NCBI RefSeq assembly: GCF_000737595.1
Contig: NZ_CP006271.1
Span: 2,046,001 to 2,110,000 of the forward strand
Origin: Synechococcus sp. KORDI-52
Lineage (GTDB): Bacteria > Cyanobacteriota > Cyanobacteriia > PCC-6307 > Cyanobiaceae
Direction: 5' to 3'
Length of the DNA stretch: 64,000 nucleotides
Position numbers and translations under genes: made by a program. A model generated the notes under the pieces. The model did not search any database. It worked only from the letters and a program-made list of their open reading frames with translations, and was not told where the DNA came from. Positions 41,050-50,340 of the stretch are shown in pieces; position 1 is the stretch's first letter; each line of letters opens with the position of its first letter.

Positions 41050-42957
41050 CCTGCAGTGATCGAGCGTGAACAGGTCGCGGTCCTCGCGGTCGATCTCTAG
41101 CAACGATGCAACTCTGTTCACCAGATTCATGTCCATGCTGTCGAAAGAGATTTCAAGAGCAAACCTTCTCGAGCAGATGCCAATCAGAACCGTTCCCTAT
41201 GTCGAAGGCGCACTGTGCACACTTCAATTTCACTCGACATATAACTGAAAACGGTCCTGAAGATCAGCACTTAAACAAGCTGATGTAGCAGCACGAAAAC
41301 AGGCAATATCCACATTCGCCTGAGAAAGCATTCCAACCATGCAACCTCAGCTGGAGGCAGCTGATAACACGGCTAAAAATATATTTCAGCTGCCCATTTC
41401 AGGCTTTTTTGCTATTACTATAGACTTTCTTACACCATGGAACATCAAGGCCATGATTCATGATATTCAAGAAAAAGCAATACAGATACTGCACAAGAAG
41501 CAAAACAGGCTAAGCGACGACAGACGCGATTACTTTTCACTGCATTCAACATCCACACCCATTCAAATCACTTAATCCAAAGCCAAAATCGAACTCTAAT
41601 CAACACACTACCAACTTCAACATGAACAGACACATGGGCGTCGTTCAAAGACTAACGATGAGAGCAGAGATGATGGAGGTACGACCTGCGGTCAACAGAA
41701 CCACTGCTCAAGATACAATTCGTTGATGATAATGAATCAGGCGATTGCCGACGGGACACTGAGAACTCACCGGCTGGAGAGGTCGTTAAACCAAATTCAA
41801 ATGACCAAAAAACGGCTGACCCCAAAACAACCATCAAGCAGCCAATGAACCAATGGCCTCTTGAAAGCCCATAATCCATCTCTAGAGCACCAATCAACGG
41901 AATATGACTTAAATAGCTCCCCACAGAAAAAACTCAAAACATTCTAATAAGAATCATAGGAATTTTAATGGGATTCTCATTAACCTCACAAGGATCCCAA
42001 CCCTCAAGCCCTCAATAACAACAAGACCAGCGATGAAGAGTACGGCAATGGCCTCGTAGCAAAAGAGGTCGCACCTTCCTTCTCCCAAGCGAGCTCGCGA
42101 ACATTACACGACCGCGAAAACCTCAACAACAACCGAAATACAATTCAGACTAAAACAAATCAGCGGACATTGCAGGCAAGCAACAACACATTGGCAGCCA
42201 CCCAATTCGTTAGCCATTCATCACAATGGCAAACTCGCAGCCAAGTCCAACGAATCCATTGCGGGTCACCAATCGCTCTCGATAACGTGTGCCGAACAGA
42301 GCAGCAGTGGCTATGAATCCCAAGCCAAAGCCCAAAAACCAAAATCGACCAGAAAATTCAAACAACATTAAATAGGACTCATCGACAATCAATTTTCAAA
42401 TTAGATATTGAAAGCATAAATGATGATCCTAAAAAAATCTAAGCTTTTTGATTCACGATGAACTGATTAAAAATCAAGATGAACACAAAGCACATGGGGC
42501 TTATCAACAGCACTTTAGAAGCATGGCATTCGCAACATTCAGCAACCCATGAAGTAGAAATGATACAAGGGAGCTCAATACAAGGCGCACGAATGCTGCA
42601 GCACTAATGGGCGAGATGGGCAGCCATGCGTTGCGAAAGATTCTCGGTAGGAGAAATAACCAGAGAAGATTGAAAACGACTGATCGCAATTTGATGGATC
42701 AAAAAATTAGCCAACGAGAGACCCGCGGCACTGACGATTGCGATAGCGCAAAACAGATATTTCTTGGACAAAAGTGCTTGTCAATCGATTGTTGCTCAAT
42801 ATTAAGACCTTCTGCCCCCCCCCACTGAACTCGCGATGCGATAACGCTTCTGAGCCCCTCCATGCCGCTACCACCAGCACGATGGCGAAGACAGCCTGAC
42901 CTCGCTTGCCAAAACCGATACGCTCTAGCTAGTACTGGTGTATTACATCCAGAGGTC
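41050..42957. other. A/T-rich gene-poor region
   Basis: About 1.9 kb. The best minus-strand frames are 42210-42392 (60 codons, one or two spans, FWFLGFGLGFIATAALFG), 42504-42689 (61 codons, hydrophobic) and 41652-41924. Each is compatible with a membrane microprotein, but in A-rich DNA such hydrophobic frames arise by chance. None is strong enough to list as a gene. Confidence 0.35.
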
Positions 42958-43188
42958 ATGGAGGAGTGGGACTTCTTTGAAGAGCGTGAACTGCAGGGCT
43001 GGAAAGGGGGTGTGGTCTGCATGACCTGTCAGCACTTCACCTATGGCGTTGACCAGCACTGCCACACGCTTGTGGGCTGCAGCCTCAGAAAGAGACAACT
43101 TCAACAGGGTGAACACCTGAAAAAGCGCTGCAAGCTCTGGGCCTCCACCTGGCAGACGCAAGTGGGCTGGGCACCCGAATCAAGTTGA
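42958..43188 (+). CDS. Cys/His-rich small protein
   Basis: 76 residues from ATG at 42958 (MEEWDFFEERELQGWKGGVV). A metal-type cluster follows: CMTCQHFTYGVDQHCHTLVGC, then a basic helix (SLRKRQLQQGEHLKKRCKLW). Five Cys and several His suggest zinc binding. Not recognised; conserved-looking. Confidence 0.6.
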   Translation: MEEWDFFEERELQGWKGGVVCMTCQHFTYGVDQHCHTLVGCSLRKRQLQQGEHLKKRCKLWASTWQTQVGWAPESS

Positions 43189-43219
43189 ACAGCTCAGGTC
43201 TTGGTATCCAGACAGTGGC

Positions 43220-43486
43220 TTGTCCAGACAGAAACCAGCTGAAAATCAACAGCAGCTTCAAATGAAAGTGGCGCGTTTTTTACTCAGAGACGGCAACAAG
43301 GTTGGTGCAGCAGTTTGCCCTGACGGGCTAGAGGTCTTCACCTACACAGACCAAAAAGGCCAAGTGGTCCACGCGTTGGCGACGGTCAAAGCAGAAAGGC
43401 AATTCCTCAAGCAAGTGCCCTCAAAACTGCTTCCGTTGTATATCCGCATGGATCAAGCTCTTGCCAAGAGCGTTGGTCGGAGTTGA
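43220..43486 (+). CDS. Hypothetical protein
   Basis: 88 residues; an internal ATG at residue 15 (MKVARFLLRDGNKVG) is an equally good start. A beta-rich soluble chain (VGAAVCPDGLEVFTYTDQKG) with a helical end. Not recognised. Confidence 0.5.
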   Translation: MSRQKPAENQQQLQMKVARFLLRDGNKVGAAVCPDGLEVFTYTDQKGQVVHALATVKAERQFLKQVPSKLLPLYIRMDQALAKSVGRS

Positions 43487-43567
43487 AGAGCTTTCACGCT
43501 GCGCCTCAACCATCACGGCACTAAGAAGATGCGGGTCCTTGCAACACGCATCTTCTTTGCAGTGGCC

Positions 43568-43939
43568 TCACCACCTGACCTTGACCTCACCTCCGTTCGG
43601 TCCCTGGAAAGAAACACTCCCTGATTTGTTTCGAGGTTCGTAGTAAGGGCCCCATTCAACGGGCCTTCCCCCCGTCCACCACTCTCCATTCCTCACGCAG
43701 CGCCCATGACCTGCGTAGTGATAGCCGAGTGCACAAACGTAGTGATCGTGATTGTGGTGGTGGTGTTTTTTGTGGTGGTGGTGATTTGCCGTGCAATAGC
43801 CAGCACCAAGAGCTGGCCCCGTCTGAACCCAATGGGCACCTTGTCCGCAATTTTGAGCCGCTTGCGCAGGCACCGCACCCATGCAGACCGCTGAAGCGGC
43901 TGCCCAAACAGCGCAGAACACCGGCAATCGTTGAAGCAT
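43568..43939 (-). CDS. Secreted His-rich protein
   Basis: 123 residues from the ATG at 43939, after which a signal peptide reads to AQA (about residue 28). The mature part has Cys residues in QNCGQGAHWVQTGPALGAGYC. It then has a dense His tract (HHHHKKHHHHNHDHYVC), a further GYHYAGHGRC and a Trp-rich end. The His tract should bind Ni, Zn, Cu or Co outside the cytoplasm. The frame is open 54 codons further 5', but that region lacks a signal peptide. It shares the GAGYC element with the protein at 39886. Confidence 0.7.
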   Translation of the reverse strand: MLQRLPVFCAVWAAASAVCMGAVPAQAAQNCGQGAHWVQTGPALGAGYCTANHHHHKKHHHHNHDHYVCALGYHYAGHGRCVRNGEWWTGGRPVEWGPYYEPRNKSGSVSFQGPNGGEVKVRW

Positions 43940-44230
43940 GAGACGAAAACAAACTCTTTTCAGCTTGACCACGCCAGGCTTTTTTGTCAGATGCGTCCGC
44001 CATGAAGAAGGACCTGAGGGAGCCTTATCTGTTGAATCGGCTTGATCAACGGCAAACATGCGTGTTGATGGTGATGATGCAGGCAAGGGGCCAGGCTCCA
44101 CAGATTGCCATTGACACTCAAATGTCGTCTGAACGCGACGTTGAGGCTGTCTGCACCACGCAGGTGTCAGGAATGGCTGTGAAGGCTAGGTTTTGCAGGG
44201 GTTTTGAGGTTTGGATCACACCATTCAGCC

Positions 44231-45001
44231 ATGAGTGCTTCCGAACTGCTTGCCCAGATCAGCCTCCTTGGCATCGCCATAGGTGCCAATGCCCTTTCCG
44301 CTCTGGCAGGGGGTGGAGCTGGCCTGGTTCAACTGCCGGCACTCATCCTTCTTGGCCTGCCATTCGCCATGGCGCTGGCCACCCACAAGGTGGCGAGTGT
44401 TGCCCTGGGGCTGGGAGCGACCGGGCGCCATTGGCGTGCCAGCAGTCTTGACCTCAAACGCTCTGCACTTGTACTGGCTGCCGGGCTACCGGGGGTCTGC
44501 TTGGGGGCCAGTCTTGTTCTTGTGCTCCCGGATCAAGCCGCTACCAGGAGCCTCGGCCTGCTGACACTGGGACTCGGCATTTATTCCGCTCGGAAGGACG
44601 ATCTGGGCACAACGGACAACCCCCGTCCGCTGACAGCCCGGACCATCGGAGTCGGAGCCTGCGGACTGTTCATCGTTGGCATCCTCAACGGTTCTCTCAC
44701 TTCAGGCACCGGTTTGTTTGTCACCCTGTGGCTGGTGCGCTGGTTCGGACTCAGTTACCCAAGAGCTGTTGCCCACACGCTGGTGCTGGTGGGTTTGGCC
44801 TGGAATGGCACCGGAGCACTGGTTCTGGGGTTGAACGGCGAGATCCGCTGGGACTGGCTTCCGGCACTGGTTCTCGGATCACTGATCGGAGGCTTCCTCG
44901 GCGCCCACTATTCCCTGGTGAAAGGAAGTCGCGTGGTGAAACGGTCCTTCGAGATCTTGGCACTGCTGATGGGTGGATCACTCCTGGTCCGCAGCTTCTG
45001 A
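44231..45001 (+). CDS. TauE/SafE-family permease
   Basis: 256 residues from ATG at 44231 (MSASELLAQISLLGIAIGAN). Seven or eight spans. Family landmarks are the first repeat SALAGGGAGLVQLPALILLG with the GGG, ATHKVASVALGLGATGRHW (the Lys/Ala helix of the family), and the second repeat GILNGSLTSGTGLFVTLWLV. The family exports sulfite, sulfonates or small organic acids. The substrate cannot be told. It ends convergently with a small minus-strand gene, overlapping by 24 bp. Confidence 0.85.
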   Translation: MSASELLAQISLLGIAIGANALSALAGGGAGLVQLPALILLGLPFAMALATHKVASVALGLGATGRHWRASSLDLKRSALVLAAGLPGVCLGASLVLVLPDQAATRSLGLLTLGLGIYSARKDDLGTTDNPRPLTARTIGVGACGLFIVGILNGSLTSGTGLFVTLWLVRWFGLSYPRAVAHTLVLVGLAWNGTGALVLGLNGEIRWDWLPALVLGSLIGGFLGAHYSLVKGSRVVKRSFEILALLMGGSLLVRSF

Positions 45002-45232
45002 ATCGGATTCAGAGAGAAAACGCCCGGAAAATCGCGTCGCCAACACAACCGTTGCAGCCCCGTAGGCGATGAACGTCACCGCTTGACCTGCACTGGCTGT
45101 TTCGTAAACCTCGCCCGTCAGCAACATCCAGTCCATCAAGGACGAAACCGTTCCCCAGATCACCACCCAGACGGACACGTAGGCAACACCGCGAACAATC
45201 CGATTCACTCGCCCATGGGTCGGTTGTCCCAA
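44978..45232 (-). CDS. Small two-span membrane protein
   Basis: 84 residues from TTG at 45232, chosen because the upstream frame crosses the opposite-strand gene. It reads GQPTHGRVNRIVRGVAYVSV and has two spans (about residues 14-34 and 46-66) and an acidic end (SESDSEAADQE). Not recognised. Confidence 0.5.
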   Translation of the reverse strand: MGQPTHGRVNRIVRGVAYVSVWVVIWGTVSSLMDWMLLTGEVYETASAGQAVTFIAYGAATVVLATRFSGRFLSESDSEAADQE

Positions 45233-45277
45233 CGCTAAGGGAAGCCCATCGAAGGGTGAGGGCCAGTGGCTCCCGTA

Positions 45278-45574
45278 ATGTCGCTCATTGATCCGGTTGA
45301 GGTGATGCCGAAGAAACGCCGCAAGCTCAACAAGGACATGGAAGCGGAGATGGCCGCTGCCAAGCGAAAGATCGAGCTGGTCGGTGCGCTGATCAACGAC
45401 ATCCGGGATGAGGACATCCAGGCTGAGTACCTCGGTGCCTTCACGCAGATCCGCAGCGCCGTCGTGAATCTGATCGCGAAGTACACCACCGATGGATTCT
45501 GCGAAGAAACCGAGGGCCTCCTCGCCCTTTACAACGGGCTGATCCAGCAGTTCGAAGAGGAGTACGAACTCTGA
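45278..45574 (+). CDS. Conserved-looking helical protein
   Basis: 98 residues from ATG at 45278; an ATG at 45266 would add four. The start MSLIDPVEVMPKKRRKLNKD is basic. Helices follow (MEAEMAAAKRKIELVGALIN, LGAFTQIRSAVVNLIAKY), with an acidic end (IQQFEEEYEL). Soluble. Not recognised, but strong codon and composition support. Confidence 0.65.
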   Translation: MSLIDPVEVMPKKRRKLNKDMEAEMAAAKRKIELVGALINDIRDEDIQAEYLGAFTQIRSAVVNLIAKYTTDGFCEETEGLLALYNGLIQQFEEEYEL

Positions 45575-45654
45575 AGACGCGACAGCATCGGTTGTCGTCG
45601 AAGCAGACACGGGCGAAGCCCACCCATTAGGTTCGACAGCCTTTGTGGCATGCC

Positions 45655-45780
45655 ATGGCTCTTCGCCAGAACCAACAGCAGGTGTCACCACTGCGCCTGA
45701 AGATCACACTCCTGATCGCCGGCTTCGGGCCACTGGTCGCCATCGGCCTCTGGCTTCAGTCCAAAGGTTTTTTCAACTGA
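45655..45780 (+). CDS. 41-residue membrane microprotein
   Basis: MALRQNQQQVSPLRLKITLL: a basic start then one span (about residues 17-35). Ends 4 bp before the DUF481 gene, so it may share its transcript. Confidence 0.5.
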   Translation: MALRQNQQQVSPLRLKITLLIAGFGPLVAIGLWLQSKGFFN

Positions 45781-45784
45781 CTCC

Positions 45785-46684
45785 ATGCACCGTCTCATCA
45801 CCACCGCAGGGCTGCTGACCCTCGGAATGATCCCTGGAATGAGCTGGGCCGAGACCGTCACATTGACCCTTCGCAACGGCGACAGCCTTCAGGGCGAACT
45901 GGTTGAACGGAATCCAAAGGATGGAACCACCGTGCTGGAGCATCCCCAGCTTGGGCGGTTGACACTCACCGCGGAGCAACTCAAGCCTGTCGAGACCAAG
46001 CCCCTTTGGACAAGCTCTGTCTCCGCCGGTCTGATCGGGAACGAGAAGGATGGTGACAGCTCTCTTTCGATCAGCTTCTCCGGCAACACCCGTTACAAAG
46101 ACGAGCAGCAGACGCTGTCGTTACGCGGCAGTTTCAACGCAAGCCAATCGAAGGATGCAGGGAAACCAATTTCCATCGATACGGAGAAGGGCTCCGCTGA
46201 ACTCCGGTACGACAAACCCATCGGATCCAACCTCAATTTGTTTGCTCTGAGCAGCTATCAGTACAACGGCACCAACGATTCGGGTGTGAACACCGTGTTG
46301 GGCAACATGGGTGTGGCAGTTCCCGTGATCAAGTCAGACAACACTGAACTCACGGTCTCGATCGGACCTTCGCTGCAGTGGAGTGGAGGCGGACGAAACT
46401 GTGACAGCGACGCTTTTTGCGACAACACATACGGCGGCGCAACACTGACCGCTGACCTCGGCTGGAAACCCTTGCCAACGCTGCGTTTCGGACTGCAAAA
46501 CCAGTTCACAACAGTGTGGGCAAGCGACGTTCAACCCGCCAACACCCTGACTGCTGAGATCCGTTATTACCCCTCAGTGAACAGCAAGTTGTTCACAACC
46601 TTGCGGGTCCAATCGATTTACCAAAGCATGAGCACGCCGCAGATCAACAACACCATCACAGCTCAGGTGGGCGCTGACTTCTGA
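45785..46684 (+). CDS. DUF481 outer-membrane beta-barrel-like protein
   Basis: 299 residues. A signal peptide (about residues 1-22, ending SWAE) is followed by a small N-terminal domain (VTLTLRNGDSLQGELVERN). The DUF481 region follows, rich in alternating beta strands: SSVSAGLIGNEKDGDSSLSI, LSLRGSFNASQSKDAG, AELRYDKPIGSNLNLFALSS, TAEIRYYPSVNSKLFTTLR. DUF481 proteins are salt- or starvation-induced outer-membrane barrels in Gram-negatives. Its last base is shared with the next gene's ATG (TGATGA). Confidence 0.83.
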   Translation: MHRLITTAGLLTLGMIPGMSWAETVTLTLRNGDSLQGELVERNPKDGTTVLEHPQLGRLTLTAEQLKPVETKPLWTSSVSAGLIGNEKDGDSSLSISFSGNTRYKDEQQTLSLRGSFNASQSKDAGKPISIDTEKGSAELRYDKPIGSNLNLFALSSYQYNGTNDSGVNTVLGNMGVAVPVIKSDNTELTVSIGPSLQWSGGGRNCDSDAFCDNTYGGATLTADLGWKPLPTLRFGLQNQFTTVWASDVQPANTLTAEIRYYPSVNSKLFTTLRVQSIYQSMSTPQINNTITAQVGADF

Positions 46685-47133
46685 TGACAACACCCCCGAT
46701 GATTCATCCCCCGCTTGACGCCGAACAGATCCGTGCCTTGTTCACCAAGCCCTACGGATCACCGGGACCCACGGCTGAACAATGGAAGGCTGTCTACGCC
46801 GAGGACGTTCACTTCACCGATCCAACCCAGGAAAGGCAGGGCATTGATGCTTACATCCTTGCCCAAGAGGGCCTGATGCAACGCTGCGATGACGTTGTGC
46901 TGGAAGCTGAAGCGGTGGCGGTCAACGGCCAGACGGCCTTTGTTGAATGGCGCATGGGCCTCAAAATCAAGGGAATTGAGTTCATCTATCCCGGCACAAC
47001 CCGTCTCAGCTTCAATGCAGACGGAAAGATTGGGGATCACCGCGATTACTTCGATTTCGTCGGCCCCACCTTCGCTCCTGTTCCTGTGATTGGCGGGCTG
47101 GTGCGGTGGCTGTACAAACGGTTCGTTGCTTGA
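46684..47133 (+). CDS. NTF2-like (SnoaL-type) protein
   Basis: 149 residues. The fold pattern is clear: helix EQIRALFTKPYG, then EQWKAVYAEDVHFTDPTQER (the loop with Asp-Pro of NTF2/SnoaL proteins), then strands AEAVAVNGQTAFVEWRMGLK and GTTRLSFNADGKIGDHRDYFD. These proteins bind small hydrophobic ligands or act as isomerases. The function here is unknown. Start overlaps the DUF481 stop by one base, and the next gene overlaps its stop by 8 bp, so the three are one operon. Confidence 0.78.
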   Translation: MTTPPMIHPPLDAEQIRALFTKPYGSPGPTAEQWKAVYAEDVHFTDPTQERQGIDAYILAQEGLMQRCDDVVLEAEAVAVNGQTAFVEWRMGLKIKGIEFIYPGTTRLSFNADGKIGDHRDYFDFVGPTFAPVPVIGGLVRWLYKRFVA

Positions 47134-47668
47134 AGCGTCAAGGCATGGGCACGTGCTGATCGGCCCACCGGGCAGTGGAAAGTCCACACTGGCTGCCACT
47201 CTCGCTGAATCGCTCCGTGCCCCGGTGGTCTCCAGCGACAACTTGAGGCAGGAGCTCTGGGGGGATGCTGGTATTCAGGGCCCCTGGTCTGAGTTGGAAC
47301 CTCGACTGCATGGGGCGATCGACAACGCCCTTGCCGCAGCCGGGACCGTGATTATGGATGCGACCCATGCGCAACTCAGCTGGCGCCAACGGTTGATGCA
47401 AAGACATCAGGAAGCGAGGCGTGTGCAATGGATCGGCTGGTGGCTGCAGACACCGTTGCACCAGTGCCTGGCCTGGAATCGCTCCCGTCATCGACACGTT
47501 CCAGAACCCATCATTCGTGCGATGCACAAACGGCTGACCACCCCACCTGACCAACCAGATCCATCGGAGGGATTCACAAGCTTGATCCGGCTCAATCCTT
47601 GCGGCGCTTGTCTAAACAAGCAGGTCAACCGGGCACTTCAGATCATCCATAGCCATGAAGAAAGGTGA
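47126..47668 (+). CDS. P-loop kinase (zeta-toxin/T4-PNK-like)
   Basis: 180 residues from TTG at 47126, overlapping the preceding stop by 8 bp; a long upstream frame is not real. It has a Walker A (IGPPGSGKSTLA), a substrate-facing SSDNLRQELWG, an Asp near the Walker B position (IMDATHA), and an arginine-rich lid (NRSRHRHVPEPIIRAMHKRL). This is the layout of small kinases for polynucleotides, adenylylsulfate or zeta toxins. The lid and the substrate loop favour a PNK- or zeta-type kinase. No antitoxin gene lies next to it, so a toxin role is not supported. Confidence 0.75.
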   Translation: MLEASRHGHVLIGPPGSGKSTLAATLAESLRAPVVSSDNLRQELWGDAGIQGPWSELEPRLHGAIDNALAAAGTVIMDATHAQLSWRQRLMQRHQEARRVQWIGWWLQTPLHQCLAWNRSRHRHVPEPIIRAMHKRLTTPPDQPDPSEGFTSLIRLNPCGACLNKQVNRALQIIHSHEER

Positions 47669-47725
47669 GCAGGTCGTGCATCCCCCTTGGAGTCCCATCA
47701 ACGTGATTTCAACTGCATCAGTGCC

Positions 47726-47908
47726 ATGACGGTCGGAGAACTGTTTCTCGAAGCCATGTCCACCGGCGTGATCACGAATGGCGAGATGGCGTGGGTGACC
47801 GCCCGGCAAGATCAATTCACACGCACCGAGGAAGCCGTTGCCCAGAGGCTGGGGCGGTTGATCGATGAGGGCACGATTCAACTGGGCTGCCGCATGCCCA
47901 TGGCCTGA
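47726..47908 (+). CDS. Small helical protein, paralog of 38380-38550
   Basis: 60 residues from ATG at 47726 (MTVGELFLEAMSTGVITNGE). It aligns with the 38380 protein over the helices MAWVTARQDQFTRTE and RLGRLIDEGTIQLG. Soluble, unknown function. Confidence 0.6.
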   Translation: MTVGELFLEAMSTGVITNGEMAWVTARQDQFTRTEEAVAQRLGRLIDEGTIQLGCRMPMA

Positions 47909-47925
47909 TTGAAGGCACGGCTCTG

Positions 47926-48327
47926 ATGACGCGCATTTCCTGCCGCTACGAGGGAGATCTGCACTGTTCAGCCGAACATGGGCCCTCGGGCGTGGCGGTG
48001 CATACCGATGCACCGCCAGATCACGACGGCCGGGGGGAAAGCTTTTCACCAACAGATTTGTTGGCCACCGCTCTGGGCACTTGCATTTTGACCGTGATGG
48101 GAATCACGGCCAAACGCCGGAATTGGTCGGTCACTGACGCAACAGCATCTGTTGAGAAGGTGATGAGTCAAACAGGGGCGAGAAGAATTGACACCCTTCG
48201 GGTGTTGATCACTCTCCCTCAAGGGTTATCGGAGGATCAAGTTCAGTTGTTCAAGCGTGTTGCCTACGACTGTCCTGTGAAACGCAATTTAGAACCATCC
48301 ATGTCGATCGATTTGATCTGGTGCTGA
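47926..48327 (+). CDS. OsmC-family protein
   Basis: 133 residues. OsmC/YhfA marks are SPTDLLATALGTCILTVMG with the first reactive Cys and YDCPVKRNL with the second. These two Cys detoxify organic peroxides, using lipoyl or thiol reductants, in the cytoplasm. The sequence between them (the RGES region and VSVEKVM strand) fits the short YhfA branch. It follows the small helical gene by 17 bp on the same strand. Confidence 0.87.
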   Translation: MTRISCRYEGDLHCSAEHGPSGVAVHTDAPPDHDGRGESFSPTDLLATALGTCILTVMGITAKRRNWSVTDATASVEKVMSQTGARRIDTLRVLITLPQGLSEDQVQLFKRVAYDCPVKRNLEPSMSIDLIWC

Positions 48328-48444
48328 TCATGCTCTGTTCGGCCACACCAGCTTCAGAGCGTACGGGGTGCACCAGCATTAGTTGAAGACAGAGCAGAAA
48401 TGATGTTTGTAAGGCTTGACGTGCATCTGCAGCGATCACGAGGC

Positions 48445-48606
48445 TCAGTGATGGTGCTTGCGTCGCCGTGAATGACGACGCATGCGCTTCACCAGGCGGT
48501 CGCTGACAGAGCGATTTTCAACACACTCGAACTGGTTCCAACGCCATCCCAACAAGGACAACAACAGAACGATGGCAAGGGCAATCAACCAACCCACTGG
48601 AGCCAC
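48445..48606 (-). CDS. 53-residue membrane-anchored basic protein
   Basis: From GTG at 48606 (APVGWLIALAIVLLLSLLGW): one span, then a very basic tail (RMRRHSRRRKHHH). Probably a small membrane protein with a cytoplasmic nucleic-acid- or lipid-contacting end. Not recognised. Positions 48607-48847 hold nothing supportable. Confidence 0.5.
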   Translation of the reverse strand: MAPVGWLIALAIVLLLSLLGWRWNQFECVENRSVSDRLVKRMRRHSRRRKHHH

Positions 48607-48847
48607 TCAGAGACAAAGACTGCTGGTCCACAGCTCTTCATCATCACCAAGATGCGTCCGAACGCAGGAGGTGACGCATTCACCATCATCGATCGAACAC
48701 GTGGTGATGCACTCCAGGCATGCTTCAACCGAATCCCAGGATCCAGCCTGTTGTTGCTCCATGGCGTTCCCAACCGACTAGAAGAGTTGTAGGTCGGCGA
48801 TTGATCCCTGTCGCTCCTTCCATGAAGACGCGTGAAGGAAGCGGGTT

Positions 48848-49045
48848 TCACCGCTGAGCGTCCTGATCGAGACTGAACTCGAGCAAGGCTGCCGTGAGCA
48901 GGGTCTTCATGGCCTGCAGTGCCTCCTGCTCCCGCGGATCCGGCCCCCCAGGCCATTTCTCAAGGTGAAAGCTCACCGAGCGGTGGAGCAGGCGAACGGC
49001 TTCGAGATCCAGATCGAACTGGAGGCTGGCACGAGATTCACTCAT
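48848..49045 (-). CDS. Small helical protein
   Basis: 65 residues from ATG at 49045 (MSESRASLQFDLDLEAVRLL); the open frame runs further 5' but is shadowed there. Acidic, helical (REQEALQAMKTLLTAALLEF). Not recognised. 49046-49265 shows no gene. Confidence 0.52.
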   Translation of the reverse strand: MSESRASLQFDLDLEAVRLLHRSVSFHLEKWPGGPDPREQEALQAMKTLLTAALLEFSLDQDAQR

Positions 49046-49265
49046 GGCCACATTCTCCCCAATACGCCCACGGCAGCGCCACCGCCTTAACGGCAGAAGA
49101 GCAGTCTTGGGGGGTTCTGCTTGTTCATGGAGATCGTCAAGGTTTCCCTGCCAACCAACGGGGCGCACGGCATGTCGACCATGCGAGCCTCCACAAAGCG
49201 TCAACTGCTGGTGGCCTAGGCAGCACAGCTTGATCTCAGGCCCTTGGAAGCGGCGAGCCGCCACC

Positions 49266-50126
49266 TCATCTCCCGAGAGAACGACGCCAGACAACAAACG
49301 GAGCCACGGTGATCAACATCAGCACGCCATAGACCGCTGAAGGGAGACTCATTTCCGTCAACACCGCATTGAAACCGGGCTGACTGAGCATGGCCCCCAC
49401 AACAATGCCAACAGTCCCGTTCTGAAAGCCACTCTCAATGGCCAATGTCGTCACTTGAGGCCTGGGCAAAGCCAGTAACGGACCCAGCGTGCAACCCAGC
49501 AAGAGCATCAGCACATTGAGGCTGATCAGGATCGGACCAAGCACCTCCAGATGGGCCGTGAACACGTCCCATTGGCTGATCAATGTGGCAAGAAGGATCA
49601 GCGCGAACAGCAGGTTCGCCAAACGGGAACAACGCCGTTCCCACTGGATGGTGGCTGAAGCATGCAGCTTTCTGAGCATCACGCCGATCAGCACAGGCAA
49701 GGTGGCAAGCGCAAACACCTTGAAACTGAGTGGAACAACAGCAAATTCAAGATCCGAGGTCGCAAGAAACCGGCCTGCGGCTGATCCAAGAATGAGTGGG
49801 AGTGTGAATGCCGTCAGCAGACTGACGATGGCTGTGTAAGAGATGGAGAGGGCCACATCGCCCCGAGCCCAACGGGACATCACATTGGATGTGATCCCTC
49901 CAGGACAGCAACTCAGGATCATCACGCCGAATGCCAAGTCCCCCTGCAATCGAAACAATCCAATCAGCACATAGGCCATCAATGGCAAAAGAATGACCTG
50001 ACAGAGCAAGCCCGCCAGCAAGGCTCTCGGTTGACGAAAGGCAACAACAAAATCCTTGAGCTCCAAACTGAGCCCAAGGGAGAACATGATGAAGGCAAGA
50101 CTGAGTCCAAGAGCGAGCTCAATCAT
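49266..50126 (-). CDS. Bile acid:sodium symporter (BASS) family protein
   Basis: 286 residues, about ten spans in two inverted halves. Family signatures are MILSCCPGGITSNVMSRWA (near residue 73) and the second-half LAIESGFQNGTVGIVVGA (near 225), the unwound substrate/Na+ helices. BASS proteins import bile acids, pantoate or pyruvate with Na+; in plants and cyanobacteria relatives move keto acids or glycolate-linked acids. The substrate is open. It stands alone on its strand. Confidence 0.87.
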   Translation of the reverse strand: MIELALGLSLAFIMFSLGLSLELKDFVVAFRQPRALLAGLLCQVILLPLMAYVLIGLFRLQGDLAFGVMILSCCPGGITSNVMSRWARGDVALSISYTAIVSLLTAFTLPLILGSAAGRFLATSDLEFAVVPLSFKVFALATLPVLIGVMLRKLHASATIQWERRCSRLANLLFALILLATLISQWDVFTAHLEVLGPILISLNVLMLLLGCTLGPLLALPRPQVTTLAIESGFQNGTVGIVVGAMLSQPGFNAVLTEMSLPSAVYGVLMLITVAPFVVWRRSLGR

Positions 50127-50253
50127 TGAGCAGCGCTGCGATTACAAGGCTGGAGACTTTATCGAACAAACAGACGAAATCAGTCCCAAAGCCGAAACAG
50201 CTGCCCAGCAACGCATCAAAACCGAAATGTTATGGCTCTAATTCTTAGCTCAT

Positions 50254-50282
50254 AAAAAAGCCCCCTCCGAGGAGGGGGCTTT
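50254..50282. terminator. Terminator of psbA (bidirectional shape)
   Basis: AAGCCCCCTCC pairs with GGAGGGGGCTT, with A/T runs on both sides. On the minus strand it closes psbA 59 bp past its stop codon. Confidence 0.85.
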
Positions 50283-50340
50283 CCGATTCAGTTGATCTGA
50301 ATCGTTTGTGCTGTTCAGATGTGAACAGGTTGATTCCAGA

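Noticed and set aside
47126-47668. Zeta toxin of a toxin-antitoxin pair
   Set aside because: The P-loop kinase pattern fits loosely, but the neighbours are an NTF2-like and a helical protein and no epsilon-like antitoxin is present.
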